A stretch of 64,000 nt of DNA from Brachionus manjavacas. Taxonomy: Eukaryota > Rotifera > Eurotatoria > Ploima > Brachionidae. A program made the translations under genes and the position numbers. The notes below the pieces were generated by a model. It searched no databases, was not told the DNA's origin, and was given only the letters and a program-made list of their open reading frames with translations. Of this stretch, positions 46,501 to 58,250 are shown piece after piece. The stretch lies in assembly GCA_019054805.1 (NCBI GenBank), contig JAHQIY010000018.1:682001-746000 (forward strand), read 5' to 3'. Each line of letters begins with the position of its first letter. Within the stretch, counting starts at the first letter, position 1.

Positions 46501-49500
46501 GAAATCAAACGATTGATTAGGAAACTGATGCGGATTTACCGAGAAAACGAGGAAGGTGAATGAAGTTATCTGGTAGAAAACCTAAAAATAAGTAAGTCGC
46601 TATTATTTTTTCTCTCATTTTTTAATCAATTTTTTTTGTCAGACAATAAAGCCTTTTGGTCACACTAGTTTTTATTTTTGTCTCTTGAAAAAAAGTTTAT
46701 TTAATCAATAAAATAAAGTTTATTTATTTGCTTCCTTTACCAAGCTTTATAAATTATTAAAAAGTCTGTTCAAAAAATAATTTTGTCAGTTGATTAGTTT
46801 TTTTTGTCATCTCAAAAAGTTTTAACTCAAACTTTTTTGTGGAACACAAACAGTGCATTTAAAATGAAGCCATTACCATAAATAAATTGATTTTGTTTGT
46901 AGAAAAGTTGAGAGTCAATGCAGCATCCGGACCTGGTCAAATTCAAAAACTTAAAAAATTGATCCCAAAATTCTTTAGACGATATAATTCAGCTTTTAGT
47001 CTTAGTCTTAGGCAAGGTAAGATTTCCAAGTGTGGAAAAGTGCTAACCAAACTTGACTTAAGGCTAATGACTTAAAAAAAACTTTTCTGTAAACATAACT
47101 TTGATCTTCTACACCGCAATTAAAAATGATACCATGAAAACACTTTAAACATTCAAAAGTTATCATTTCAAAGTAAAATGCTAACATTAATTTAAAGAAA
47201 AAACATAAAATAAATTTTTTTTAAATAACTACTGTTATACCGTAAACTCGTGACCATTGCTCTTGGAACAATGTCAAAATTTGGGTTTATTCCATACGGA
47301 ACTAATACCATCGAAACCATGTTATAAAATTTTTTTATTTTTTTTTAGAATAAACCTTGACGTCTGACTTTAAACTAAGAGTAAGCGCAAAAGCTTGATT
47401 TTATTCTTAGAATAATTTCGAATTTATTTTTTGAATAAACTTAAAAAATTGTACTCTTAGAATAAATACAAAAATTAGAATAAAGTTTAAATTTTTATTT
47501 TTTTTAATTTCGAATTTAACTCTACAATTTTTTAAGTTTGATGGTATTAGTTCCGTATGGAATAAACCCAAATTTTGACATTGTTCCAAGAGTAATGGTC
47601 ACGAGTTTACGGTAATTGTTTTTCAACTTTATTAGACAAATTTTTCATTTTTTTTATTTTAAATTTTTTTTCTTAAAAATAGAAAATCTACAAAATAAAT
47701 TAAGATTTTCTCTAGCAAATAGTCTTATTCATTTATTTGTTTATCTGTACCGTAAAGCTTATTCAGATTAAAAATAAAAATTCAAAAGAGCAAATTAATA
47801 AAAGTAAAATACAAAAGAAAAATTTAAAATGAAAAATCTGAACAAGGAATGACCGATTCAAGTAGTGAAAGGAAAAAATAAACAATTGAAAAGTGTTTAC
47901 TCAACATTTTTTGATTAAAGTCCAAAACTTTTTTTTTACTATTTTCTTTTAATTTTGGTAAATTTTAAATATAACCTTTTAGCGGATCTGTTCTTTTGTT
48001 TATTAAAATTTTTTTTGTATTAAAAAATAAAAAATTCAACTCAAATATTTTAGAAAAATTTGAGAAATAAAAAATAGCAAAAATTATTTTCAAAATTTTT
48101 AAATTAAAACCTCGTTCAAAAAAACTAAAGTTTAAAATTTTTTTCATTGCCTCCAGATCCGTCATTAATTTATTTAAAACTAAAAAAAAAGGACAAAAAG
48201 ACAATTTTTATTCAAAAAAAAATATTCATTACTTACACTTTAATGGCTTTTAATTGTTGATCTTGACTTTTTACCGAAAGTGTTTTAACACAATCGTTAA
48301 ATAAACGATAGTCAATAATTCCGTCCGGGTAATCTCTTAAGAACTCCTTGGCACCGAAAAAAAAATAAAATTCCAAATAGAAAAAAATTCAAAATTACTT
48401 TAAGTAGAAGGGCAGCAATGTGAACATTCATTTCATCATAATCAAAAGCTTGATTGGAGTCTATTTTATCGCGATAGGTCTTTTTAAGTTTGGCACTGGC
48501 CGACTTGCGAAAAATCATCAAAGCATTGATTCCTTCTGCAGCCACCTTTTCCATTAGACTCATGATAGGCGCTGGCAGTCGGCAATTGGTGGCCGAGTAC
48601 GGCCCGCATATTTTCTCCAGTTTAACGCCAAACAAATGCGCCCTTTTCAGCTTGTGATACAGTGGCCTGAGAGTGGACGTAGCTATGCTAGAGCTAGTCG
48701 AAATGCTTTTCTTGGAAGATTTAGATGTCTCAGTAATTCCTTGGTGCACATGATGCAGGCTGTTGCTTCTGATCGAATTGATGTAAGTTTTACTTTCCCT
48801 GTTCTTTTTGGGCAACAGAACTCCGTCCAGATCCAAGAGTGAGTCCAGATTGCGGTTCGAAGACGAGTTCTTGCTCCAGAACATTTTTTTCCTAAGCCTG
48901 TACAGCTTGTCTGTGTCTAGCAAAAATTACTTTAGCTTAATCTTGAGCCTGATTGTTGACTTACCATTAGGCGCAGCACTGGCGCCTTTGACTGGTGCAC
49001 TTGATTTTGTCTGCATTTCAGTTGAATACTTTTTGTTGTCAATTAGAACAAATTTGTAGTTGTTGTCGTTTTCTTCGATCAAAGTGGCTCCGGTTTCTCT
49101 CAACGAGTTCATTTTAATGGCATAGGGAAACTCGTGTCCTGCAAAAGAATCAACAATTAATTTAGGATTCAAAAGAGTCAAATGATCGCACCTATCAGAG
49201 GTATTAGGGGCTCATTAGCCGATATCTTGAGCCAAAGTTGATGCCTATTGTCTCCAATGTCACTTTCTAGATTGAACAAACTTTTGCATCTGGCCACTAG
49301 CTGCAGCGCTGTTTCGTCTGGCTTCACTTGGACTGTTTTGGTCTAAAATGACCAGAAAAAAAGGTAAAGAAAAGATGGGTGGAAATGAGAGTTTAGTACA
49401 TAGCACTGGGAAAATTGGGTGGGAGCTGTGGTGCCCGAGTTGTCCGTGTTGTAGCTGATTTTTATGTTCAAAATTGAATTTTCTTCTTTTTCTTTTTGAA

Positions 49501-52500
49501 TTTGGGTGAGACTTGAATTAATTTGAGTAAAAAAATTTCTCTAGTCTCCAATTTAAGTACTTTTTCAGCTTGTTCAGCCACAGATGTTTGTCTTCGGCGT
49601 TCCTGAAGTCCAGTATGTAGTTGGTGGCAGGTGGCCAGCCTATCACTATCGATGTATTTGCCTTGTATTGCCAATAAATTGCGTCGAAGCAATCACCTAG
49701 CCAGATATCACTGAGCCAAACTCTATGCTTTATCTTAAAATTGTGTTCGTTCCTTTCGAAAATGACATAAAAAAGATTAGATTTTTCTTTCAAACCATGA
49801 TAAGACTTTTAGAAAAGTGTTTTTTAGGCTATTCGTGATATTAACTTTTAGTTAAAAAAATAATCCTTGATAAACAAATCAATAAAAATTTTAAAAATTT
49901 ATTTTTATAACTCATTAAACTTTGATTGAAAATTTTTTTTTAAATGTTTGGGCAAAAAATTAGTCCTTGATAAATAAATCAATAAAAATTTAAAAATTTT
50001 GTAATTTATTTTTATAACTCATTTAGCTTTGATTGAAAAAAAAATTTTTAGTAGCTAAAAAAAATTAAATTGTTTTTTTTTTAAAATAAATTACGCCACT
50101 ATATTAATTTTAATACTATTAATTTAATAATAATTCAAAATTTTTAATGAATATTTAGAAAAGAGTCTAGATTGAAAAGATTATACCAAAAATAAGAAAA
50201 ACAGCTTCGGAAAATTTTTTTTATCAAAGGTAAAAAAATATTTTTGACCCTCAGAATTGATAAAGCCAACATATATCATCTGGTCTCCTTAATCTGATTT
50301 ACACAATGGAATGCAATTAAAAGCTATTACTTTACTTATTTACCAAGATTTTGAACCAAACATGGAAAATTTTGATATTTTTCGGTTTTTTTTTGTAAAT
50401 ATTCTCCGATTTACCTAATAACACCTTTTTTACCGAGTACGAAACTTCACAAAAATCTTGACAAATTATTTTTTTTAATTTATTTGTTTATCTGTACCGA
50501 GCTAATGCTCTTTCAGAATATAAAAATATTTAAAATAAGATAAAGTAAAAAAAGATAAAATAAAATAAAAAAGATAAAAATAAAATAAAAAAGATATATT
50601 GTAATAAATTAAGGTATAAAAAATGAGTATCCAAATAATCAGATTTTCTTTTATTTTAGGTAAAACTTACAACAATAGAAACTTTTTTTTTCTTAAACAG
50701 ACTTTTTTTTCTTTTTTAATTACTCTAAACTTTAAAAAGGGAAAATTAATAATTTTATAAATTAAAATAAAACACAAAGACCTGACCACCACTACAACAC
50801 TGTTACTTCATTTGGACATTTTGAAAATATATTTAAAAAAGTGCTAGTAACCAAATATCTTCATCAAGTCCTTAATTTTGAATTAAGAGCCTATGGTTAA
50901 AAACAGGTCTAATTTCATTTTTCAGACACTAGCATTAACTTATAAAAGAGTAATTTTATACTTTTATAAATATGAGGGTATTTATTATGCTCCAGTTAAA
51001 GTCAAAGATCTAATAATTTCTATTATTGATAAAGATAACCAAGAATGGCCAGAGAGTGCTGAAGAGGAAACAATCAGTCTCGAATTTTTTTGAGAAAATT
51101 AAAAAAATGTTTGATAATTTTTTATTTTAAATAAAACTGAATATTTTATGTCTAAAATGAAAAAAAATACTGAATTTAATTTTAACCTAGTAATTAAAAA
51201 TTTATATTAGACATTCATGGCTCCAGTATTTTTATCTGAGAACAAGATTTTAAAAAAGGCGTTCAAATAGAATTCGGATAAAAAAAGATGAGAACTCCTG
51301 GACTTAAGTGATGTTTAAATATCAAATAAAAGATGAACATCATTCATTTTTTATCAATTTTTTGATAAACATTTAAATTTAATAGAAATGAGTTTAAAAA
51401 AAATAATTTTCTATTAAACCAAACTTTTTATTTTTAAAAACTTTAAAAATGATTAAATAATTAGTCGGCATAATGAATGTTGTATTGAATTTAGACTTTG
51501 AATTCCTAAGTAACCTAGTATATTTGATTTAAAATAATGTGCACCATTGTCATCTGCAAGGCAAGGAATTTGACAAATTTACTTTAGTAATTATTCTTGA
51601 ATATCTAACCTTGAAGTTAAATCATTAAAAATCTAGATTTTAGATGATTCACAGACCTTGGGCAAAAATAATTGAAAATTTTTAATTAAATTTAGAAAAT
51701 AAGACAATAGAATTAAAATATCATAATCTGAAGGATTTATTGTTAAGACATTATGATGGGTCAGCGTTTTTTTCATTAAAAAAATCAATTCATGCTAAAG
51801 TAATCTCAAAGTTGATCACTTAATTATTTTCTTTAATTTTGACAGATTTTTCTACCATCCTTCTAAGTTGATTCACCTTAAGTGTTCTTAACAGCTTAAG
51901 AATTTAAAAAATCACTATTTCTCATGGGATTTTTTTCAATATTTTACTAATACAAATAAAAAATGTTTACGATTGATTAGATTGACAATTGAAATCACTT
52001 TACTTTGTATAAAGACTAGATCAACATATTTTTTTTTGCTAAATTAACTTAAAGCTCTAATTAAAACACCATTTAAATTGAATTTTAATCAGCCCTTGTG
52101 AATCTCTGATACCCAATTTTTTTTCGCTAATCTGAGTTTAGCTACAAATAATTTAAACAATAAATAAAATTATTTGCTCTACCCAAAACAAGAGATAAGA
52201 AATACATTAACAAAAAATATTTTGAATTAACTTTTTAATAAAACATGCAATTTTTAAAAAATAACTTATTTAAAAAAAGATTTGAAAGAAATGCTTGTGT
52301 TGACCAGTTTTGTTAAAATTTCTTTTACCAAATTTAATTATTAAAATGTTCAAAAATATTTTTATGACTATTTTAAATTGAAAAATTCTAATAAAAATCT
52401 TAAATTTTATCTCGCCAAATTATTTTATTATAATATTATTTATGCTTTTTTTTTAAATTTTTTTTTGTTTTTTTTCTATCACATAAAATACAATAATAGA

Positions 52501-55500
52501 TATCAACCAAAAAAAATGTTTTTAGGGCTTCTTCAAATTATGAAAAAAAGCTTTCCGGTGTTCGTTGCCCATGCCATAAACCTTGATCACATAGGAGACA
52601 AATAAAGTTAGAGAAGATAATTAGTAATATATTGTAAATTTTTTGAATAGGTTAATGGGCATTTTTTTCTCTCTTTTTCATCGAAGGTAAGCTTTCTGTT
52701 TAAAGAAAAAAATATATTATTTTTTACAAAAGCAATGATATAATCGACGTATGACTGTATGAAATTTTCTACGATTAAAGCGATGAATACTGGGCTTAAT
52801 TTTGTTTAAAAAATAGTGAGTGAGAAAATTTTATTTACGAAGGGATTAAATCAATTACACAAACTTTGAATGGGACACTTATAGGCGAGATTAAAATAAA
52901 TTATAATATAATAAATGAATGTAATTTTAGACAAAAAAATTCAGTCCTTATCCAGAATTTATTTTAGTTATTTATTTGGAATTTTCTTAATCATGTGGTT
53001 TAAATTAGAACTTGTTTACAAAGTAACACAATATTCCACTACTAATTAAAAAAAGATCACGGAAATGTGAATCACAAATGGGGATTAAGTCTCAATTTCA
53101 AAAATATTTACTTTTGTTTGGCTATTATCAGTAGATCGGTGAATAGAAATAAATGTCTCTCTTGCTTGCCATATTGCTTTGAAAAAACAAATAAAGTTTA
53201 AATCCGGTCAAAGAAATGAATCTTACATTCAGAAGAAGAACACTTGCTTCCATTAGCAAGTCTCTCGACGCCTTCAAACTACTCCACTCGTCCAAATCTA
53301 AATAAAAATTTTGAATAAAAAACATATTTTTTTAATTCAATAAAATTTAAAATTTAAAATTTTTTTTTTATTTTTTTACCCAGTTTTTTGTCCGAAGAAA
53401 TGGACGAAGACAGAGATCTTTTGTCATATTTTTTAGGCGAAGAGGAATTTATGATGTTGCTTAGTAGATCCAAATTTATGATGTCATGAATAGTCCGGCG
53501 TCTCTGGACCAACAGATGCTTGTTGACAAATGAGTTTTTGCCGCTGGACACGACACCGCCTCCACTGTTGCTGGTAGTCGGTCGTTTGGATATAATGGGT
53601 GTTTGCTGCACTGCGGAATTCAGTCTTTCGTTGATCAAATTAACATTGCCAGTTGACGAAAGTTCCAAGTTTGAGCCGAATAAATGAGATTTGTGCGACT
53701 CTGATCTAAATTGCTTAAAAAAATAAACATTTTAAAAGTTCACTTAAAAAAAGACTCATATTTTATGCAGCTACTAAATTTAATTTATTATTATTTTTTT
53801 TATTAGTTTATCTGTGCCAAGCTAAAGCTCCTTCGATTTAAAAATTAAAAGTAAAATATTAGGAAAAAAATGCAATAGAAAATAAAACTTGAAAAAAAAG
53901 AAATAAACAATGACAGGTACAAGATGTTTAAGTATTCCAGGGTTTGGGCAAAAAAAGAAGAAACTTTGTAACATTACATTTTTAATTGATATAAATAATT
54001 GAAAACTTAAATTAATTATTTTTATATCTAAGTTTTTTCGAAGAAATAATTAAAAAAAACAATGAAAAAAAATATTCTGCCGTAATTCAAACTCTTAAAT
54101 CACAATTTTAGTCTTAAAAACCTTCACATTAATTAATTCAAGTCATATGTATTTATTTAATTATTTTTTTAATTATTAAATTTCAAAAAATCAAAGGATG
54201 ATCAAAAAAAAAATTCCATCTTTGAAGAATTTGAATTTTTCCACAGTAACATTCTAGTTGATTAAAATTAATATCAAATTTTTTTATTATTTTATTTTGA
54301 TTTTATTTTGTGATCAAGCTCCTTCAAATAGTCAAGTATTACAAAAAAATGAAAAAAATAAAACAAATTTATTCCTTCATTAAATTAAAAAAAAAATACT
54401 AAAATAAATTTAGTCTTAAACCGTCTTGAATACTAAGCATAAAGTCCAAAACAACAAAGATATTTTTTTTAAATTTTTATGAAAATTAAGGGATTATACG
54501 AAATCACAAAACTTAATAATATATAGCTTTAGTCTAAATTTTGCTTTTTATTCGTAAAATAAAAGAATAAGCTTAATTATTAAAAAATTGAAATTTTCTA
54601 CACTTTAAAAGCAAAAAAAAAGATTTTGTAATTAAAAAAAATCAAAAAAATGATAAAATTTAGTAATTTTTTCGAAAAAAAATAAAAAATTTACCAAATC
54701 ATCATTTTTTTGCACAAAATTAACAAAATTTAATAAAATTTCAATTCATCATTTTATCAATTTTCTAAATGAAATTTCCTGAAAAAGTTAGTAGTAAAAT
54801 TTTGATATAAGCATAATTAATTTCATTAATTTTCGCCAAAAATTTAAAAAATATCAAAAAAGCCCACAAAAGAAGAAATGTTTAATATTTTTTAAAAATT
54901 TTTATTTTAATTTATTTTAAAAAGCCTTATTTTTATCAAATTGTAAAGTGTAAATACAAATAATTTACAACAACAAAAAAAAGGCCTCCGTCTTTTCACG
55001 TAAAATGTTCGAAAATAAATAGTAAATTTCTTTTTCATTTAAAAAAGCTCCATAGCAAACAATTTTTGTTGAGCTTTTAAAATTTTTGACTTTAATCATT
55101 ATTGTCAAATTGGTTCAGCATTTCCAAGACCTTAATTTTGAATTGGTTTAAGACACAAATAAATTTGATGCAAAAATTAAAAATTGGCTAGAGAGGTAAA
55201 ATTGGAAGCTTTCAACTTGCTGCACCAACTTGATTAAAATTTTCATTTAAACTCACTTTTTTAGCTTTGATTTTAGATTTGACAAGCTTACTAGAGAAAT
55301 TCTTATACTAATCCAAAGCCTGGTGTTGCAAAAGTATTTTTTTAAGGAATAAAAATAAATTTTAAAATTAAGTTTATCATTTTTATTGTTTTGCAGACAT
55401 AAATTTCAATGAAAGCAGGCCATTTATTTTTGAAAGGAAATGAATATCCGGTAAAGAAAGATGACCAGAAGAAAAAAATCTAGATTAAGTAAAGTGGAAA

Positions 55501-55645
55501 GTGTTTGAATGCTTACCTCGGTAATGCTCGAGAAAAGACCCTTGGAGTTGAGCACTGGCGTGGTATCGTTTTTGTTGAAAGGCTTTTTGGTGAGCAGCGA
55601 AATGGACGGTGATCGAAATCGGTTCGAGTCGGACCGCTTGGGCAT
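43507..55645 (-). CDS. ARHGAP20: ARHGAP20 homologue (PH, RA and RhoGAP domains)
   Basis: Eleven minus-strand exons: 55645-55517, 53713-53380, 53297-53227, 53176-53112, 49752-49561, 49511-49400, 49342-49192, 49138-48965, 48916-48399, 48346-48237, 45142-43507. All join in frame to 1163 residues. PH domain about 162-265 (KQERHLFLFTDLLIIAKQK, VWLSDIWL, IGWPPATNYILDF). RA domain about 266-370 (TKTVQVKPDETALQLVARC, LIGHEFPYAIKM). RhoGAP about 504-690 (LFGVKLEKICG, ALMIFRKSASAK with arginine finger R546, FLRDYPDGIIDYRLF, NISVCVAPSIF). The order is that of vertebrate ARHGAP20, a Rap1-responsive RhoGAP. The 470-residue tail is Ser-rich with an acidic run (DDDDDNYNDDDQD) and no known domain. Six introns are 48-53 nt; three exceed 1.8 kb. 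An acceptor at 55661 suggests a further 5' UTR exon upstream. Confidence 0.95.
45985..46180 (+). pseudogene. LINE reverse-transcriptase fragment (RT motifs 3-4)
   Basis: One plus-strand frame reads FFDFTKAFNRKWHEVLSNKL then IFWIRSFLSNRSF-stop-IKINDFT. After a frame change, SGVPQGFII follows. These are the FLDF-KAFD--WH, W---FL--R and GVPQG motifs of non-LTR reverse transcriptase. The YADD box is missing and the copy is broken. Confidence 0.8.
46890..47020 (+). pseudogene. LINE fragment upstream of the RT core
   Basis: The frame reads EKLRVNAASGPGQIQKLKKL then IPKFFRRYNSAFSLSLRQGK. The N-A-SGP--I---LK--IP pattern marks the start of the RT region in LINE ORF2 proteins. Isolated and truncated; it may belong to a different insertion from the fragment at 45985. 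Confidence 0.5.
47240..47612. mobile_element. 373 bp Tc1/mariner-type MITE with 73 bp inverted repeats
   Basis: Left arm 47240-47312 begins CCGTAAACTCGTGACCATTG; right arm 47540-47612 is its reverse complement with one mismatch seen. A TA dinucleotide flanks each end (47238-47239 and 47613-47614), the target-site duplication expected of Tc1/mariner elements. The 227 bp interior is AT-rich without a coding frame. The almost perfect arms suggest recent insertion. It sits in ARHGAP20 intron 10. Confidence 0.92.
49861..50045. repeat. ~100 bp tandem duplication in ARHGAP20 intron 4
   Basis: TCCTTGATAAAcAAATCAAT at 49864 recurs at 49964 (with one base changed), and both copies continue to TTATTTTTATAACTCATT and TTTGATTGAAAA. 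Two diverged units. The rest of the 3.36 kb intron (49753-53111) has one stem-loop-tail copy and a short isolated coding-like frame at 50920-51090 (VKVKDLIISIIDKDNQEWPE). Otherwise I see nothing in it. Confidence 0.7.
50470..50620 (-). repeat. Stem-loop-tail element, copy 7
   Basis: The core at 50492-50517 (GTACCGAGCTAATGCTCTTT) is preceded by TTTATTTGTTTATC and followed by about 100 bp of AAATAAGATAAAGT-type repeats. One of the best preserved copies, in ARHGAP20 intron 4 and in the sense orientation of the gene. Confidence 0.7.
53714..55516. other. ARHGAP20 intron 1
   Basis: The 1.8 kb intron contains stem-loop-tail copies at about 53793-53870 (core 53812-53837) and a degenerate one at 54308-54330. 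Nothing else is recognisable in the AT-rich remainder. Confidence 0.5.
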
Positions 55646-55659
55646 TTTGTGAATCGTAG

Positions 55660-56580
55660 ACTTGAAAAAAAAGAAAGAAAATTTTTTTATTAAAACCTTT
55701 ATTCAAAATGTTTTTTATCCGAGTCGTAATGCTAGATAGAAAATTTACGACTCGTGCTACCATGGTCGATAAATACCGATTTGTCACTCATTTTCATCAT
55801 CGATTTTTGCTGATCATTTTTATCTACAAATTCTAGTTTTAAATTTAGAAAAACTGATCAAAAGTTAGAGATTTATGTGTTTAATTAAGTTTAATTTCAA
55901 AATAAAACAAACAAAATTTGTCGAATTAGCAAAACGGTCCAATGCTGACACTTAACAAATGTTTGCTTTAAATTTATCTTAATCCCCAAGATTTGCGGCC
56001 AAAACAAACTCAAACAAATGTACAACTCCTTTCTAAACCGGCCCCTAAGCCAGCTCAGCTCTTAGTCCAAATTTAGGACAGTTTTAATTTATTTTGTCAG
56101 GCCAAGAACTATTTCAAATCAAGCAAGACATAGTGACCATTTGTTTACAAGCCATTAGCGGTCTAATTCTTTGTTGCTAAGAATGTTGATTCCACTTGAA
56201 TTTTGACCGGTCGGCCCAAGATTGCCAAAGTGTGTTTATTCAGAGATTTTTAAATTGGATTTTCAACCCAAGTTTTTTATTAGTGTTGTCATTGTTGTTG
56301 TTGTTGTTGAAATTTCGTGATATTTGAGTTTTGAAATCAAATATCTGAGCTTTAGTTTGGAGAAAAATAAAGTTTAAAATTTTAAATGATAAATTCAATC
56401 ATTTAACTTCAATTAAAAGTTATGTAATAAAGTTTATTTTGGTTTTTTTTCGCATTTTAAAGTAAATAGAGAAAACTTTGAAAATCAGCCTACATTAATT
56501 TGATCCTATTTGGCTTGACAAAGTGTTTAATTAGAGTAGTAAGCGCATTTGGAGGTATTGCAAACGGTGAGTTCTCAAAT
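55660..56580. other. Upstream region of ARHGAP20
   Basis: An acceptor (CAAG/TCTACG) at 55661 lies 15 nt before the start codon, so a 5' UTR exon is expected here. The stretch 55920-56240 has gene-like composition (AAACCGGCCCCTAAGCCAGC, GACCGGTCGGCCCAAG) and is the likely promoter or first exon. No coding frame is supported. Confidence 0.35.
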
Positions 56581-56589
56581 AGGTCAACA

Positions 56590-56805
56590 AATGGTTGAAA
56601 GTTTGGATCTCCTAGGGACAGAAAAAAGAGAGCTATTTTTTTAAACTTTTATTAACAAAAAATGAATGGATTTCTAGTTGAATTTTCCATTTGTTCTTCT
56701 AGTCATAACTTCCGGAGCCTTTGAGCTCGATTTGGATCGGCTGGGTGTCCAAAAATTGACTCATCGAGATGTCTACTTTAATGGCTTATGTTGTGCCTCA
56801 AAAAA
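56590..56805 (-). pseudogene. Decayed copy of the ASH-protein last exon
   Basis: On the minus strand this copies the terminal exon at 62601-62730 and its 3' flank. The coding match is CCGATCCAAATCGAGCTCAA then GGCTCCGGAAGTTATGAC (PIQIELKGSGSYD). About 5 bp is missing upstream and the start of the exon reads into a stop, so it is not usable. Downstream similarity includes the GGATCTCCTAGG-like sequence also at 62514. Confidence 0.75.
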
Positions 56806-57214
56806 TGCTTAATTACCTGATAAAATATAATGATATATTGCTTGTAGAAGCATTAATTCAAAGTAAACATTGTGACTAAACTTAATCCGAACTCTTAAGC
56901 AATTTTTATAAAAATATTTGTCCACTAAATCAAAGTGTTTTTAGAAGTATTTGTTTGAACGAAAATTTCGACTACTAATCACTCAGAATTTTAAAAATTC
57001 TTTTTATGACAATATTTTGATCTTACATAATAGTTTAATGTTAGATCAAATATAAAAAAGTAAACAATTTAATTGCTCAAATTAAATCGATGAAAACTTG
57101 GGGATAGTTTGGTAGATTAGATTTATACACAGCTAAAATACTACACTTTTCACTTTTGCTCAAAAATCCGCAAATTTATCAGCTAATGAAGTTTATAATC
57201 AGGCTTAAATGATC

Positions 57215-57440
57215 ATGCTCAAAGGATCTGTCCTGGGTCCACTGCTATTTCTTATTTTTGTTAATGATTTACCATTTTTATTTAAAAATTTAAGTATCAA
57301 AATGTTCGCAGATGATTCAACAATAAGTATCTCTGAAAAAGACCTTCAAACAGCTTTGATAAAATTAAATATTACAACAAAAAGTTAAAATGAATGGTGT
57401 ATTTTTAACAGAATTGATATAAACTGGTCAAAAACTTTTT
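57215..57440 (+). pseudogene. LINE reverse-transcriptase fragment with FADD box
   Basis: The frame reads LKGSVLGPLLFLIFVNDLPF then FKNLSIKMFADDSTISISEK and DLQTALIKLNITTKS-stop. This covers the GSVLGPLLF-I-INDLP and F/YADD catalytic motifs of a non-LTR reverse transcriptase. The copy is truncated on both sides and carries stops. Confidence 0.85.
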
Positions 57441-57723
57441 GCATGATTTTTGAAAATAGGAAAAAATTATATCCAGATAAGATTAGAGAGGGTAATGAAG
57501 ACATTTTAGTTAGTTGTAAAGGAAATTTGTTTATTAGGTTTCATAATGGGTCTTATTTTTCGTGCTATAATAATTTAATTGTTTGCTATAAAAAAATAAT
57601 GCTATAAGAATATTATATTTATTTTATTATTTTCTGCTATAATTCTTTATTTTTCTAGTATAATAAAAATACAAATGATATAAAAATAAAAAAAATAAAA
57701 AAAAACAAAGAAAAAAAGGTCAA

Positions 57724-57930
57724 CTATTTTCTTTTTGGTCTTTTATGAGTATTAGACCCGGTTGATTGATCTTTTGGTTTATTTTTTGAGCCAGCTGGTC
57801 TTCCTCTTTTTTTTGCAACTACAATAGGATCAATATTTTCTTCATTATCTGATACTGTTACAACAAAATCATGACGATCGCTTGAGTCAGTTTCTGTCAT
57901 AGTTTGGTCAGTTAAATTCTTATTATACAT
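57724..57930 (-). CDS. Small AT-hook ORF, possible transposon-derived
   Basis: A 68-codon minus-strand frame from an ATG at 57930. The first half is acidic (SDRHDFVVTVSDNEENIDP). It then has an AT-hook core KKRGRPAGSKNK and a basic end HKRPKRK. I see no partner exon with certainty. AT-hook tails also end the MULE remnant at 3.7-4.07 kb, so this may be a transposon terminus rather than a host gene. The flanks repeat GCTATAAT several times (57555-57660). Confidence 0.35.
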   Translation of the reverse strand: MYNKNLTDQTMTETDSSDRHDFVVTVSDNEENIDPIVVAKKRGRPAGSKNKPKDQSTGSNTHKRPKRK

Positions 57931-58139
57931 GTATCTTGTATATAAAAATTTTTACTCAGCTTAATTTATCAATTAATTCAAAATTGAAACCAAAATTCAC
58001 TAATTATTTAATGCTCAATTAATATATTGTCATTACATATAATTTTATAGCATCGGTATTTTTATTTTATATCACAGGTATTATTTATTATATCAGATTG
58101 TGTCAATTATATATCAATTTTGTTTTTTTAGTTTATATA

Positions 58140-58250
58140 ATTTACGTTAATTTTAAATATGTTGGGACAGGACCATTGGTTGAAAGACTGGTGAAAGAAT
58201 ACAAAGAAGGTTTCGAATCAAGATATATTGAATACCCAAGTCCATTGTGT
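58140..58250 (+). repeat. Older coding-like repeat interrupted by a LINE
   Basis: The plus strand reads VGTGPLVERLVKEYKEGFES then RYIEYPSPLC up to the LINE insertion point. The sequence resumes after the LINE at 59794 (AATTGCTACCTTACT). A second copy without the LINE is at 13600-13690 (minus). Family unrecognised. Confidence 0.55.

Larger units (their letters stand above)
45143..48236. other. ARHGAP20 intron 10: LINE fragments, MITE, stem-loop copies
   Basis: The 3.1 kb intron holds stem-loop-tail copies at 45600-45650 (core 45607-45632) and 47730-47800 (core 47745-47767), two LINE fragments, the 373 bp MITE at 47240, and a TTTTGTCA-rich piece at 46620-46860 related to 41980-42070. The remainder is AT-rich filler. 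The stem-loop copies read as 3' ends on the minus strand, the sense of the host gene. Confidence 0.6.

Noticed and set aside
50893-51093. Plus-strand frame with VKVKDLIISIIDKDNQEWPE
   Set aside because: It looks coding over about 50 residues but is isolated inside an ARHGAP20 intron on the opposite strand, and no family is recognised. Probably a transposon scrap.
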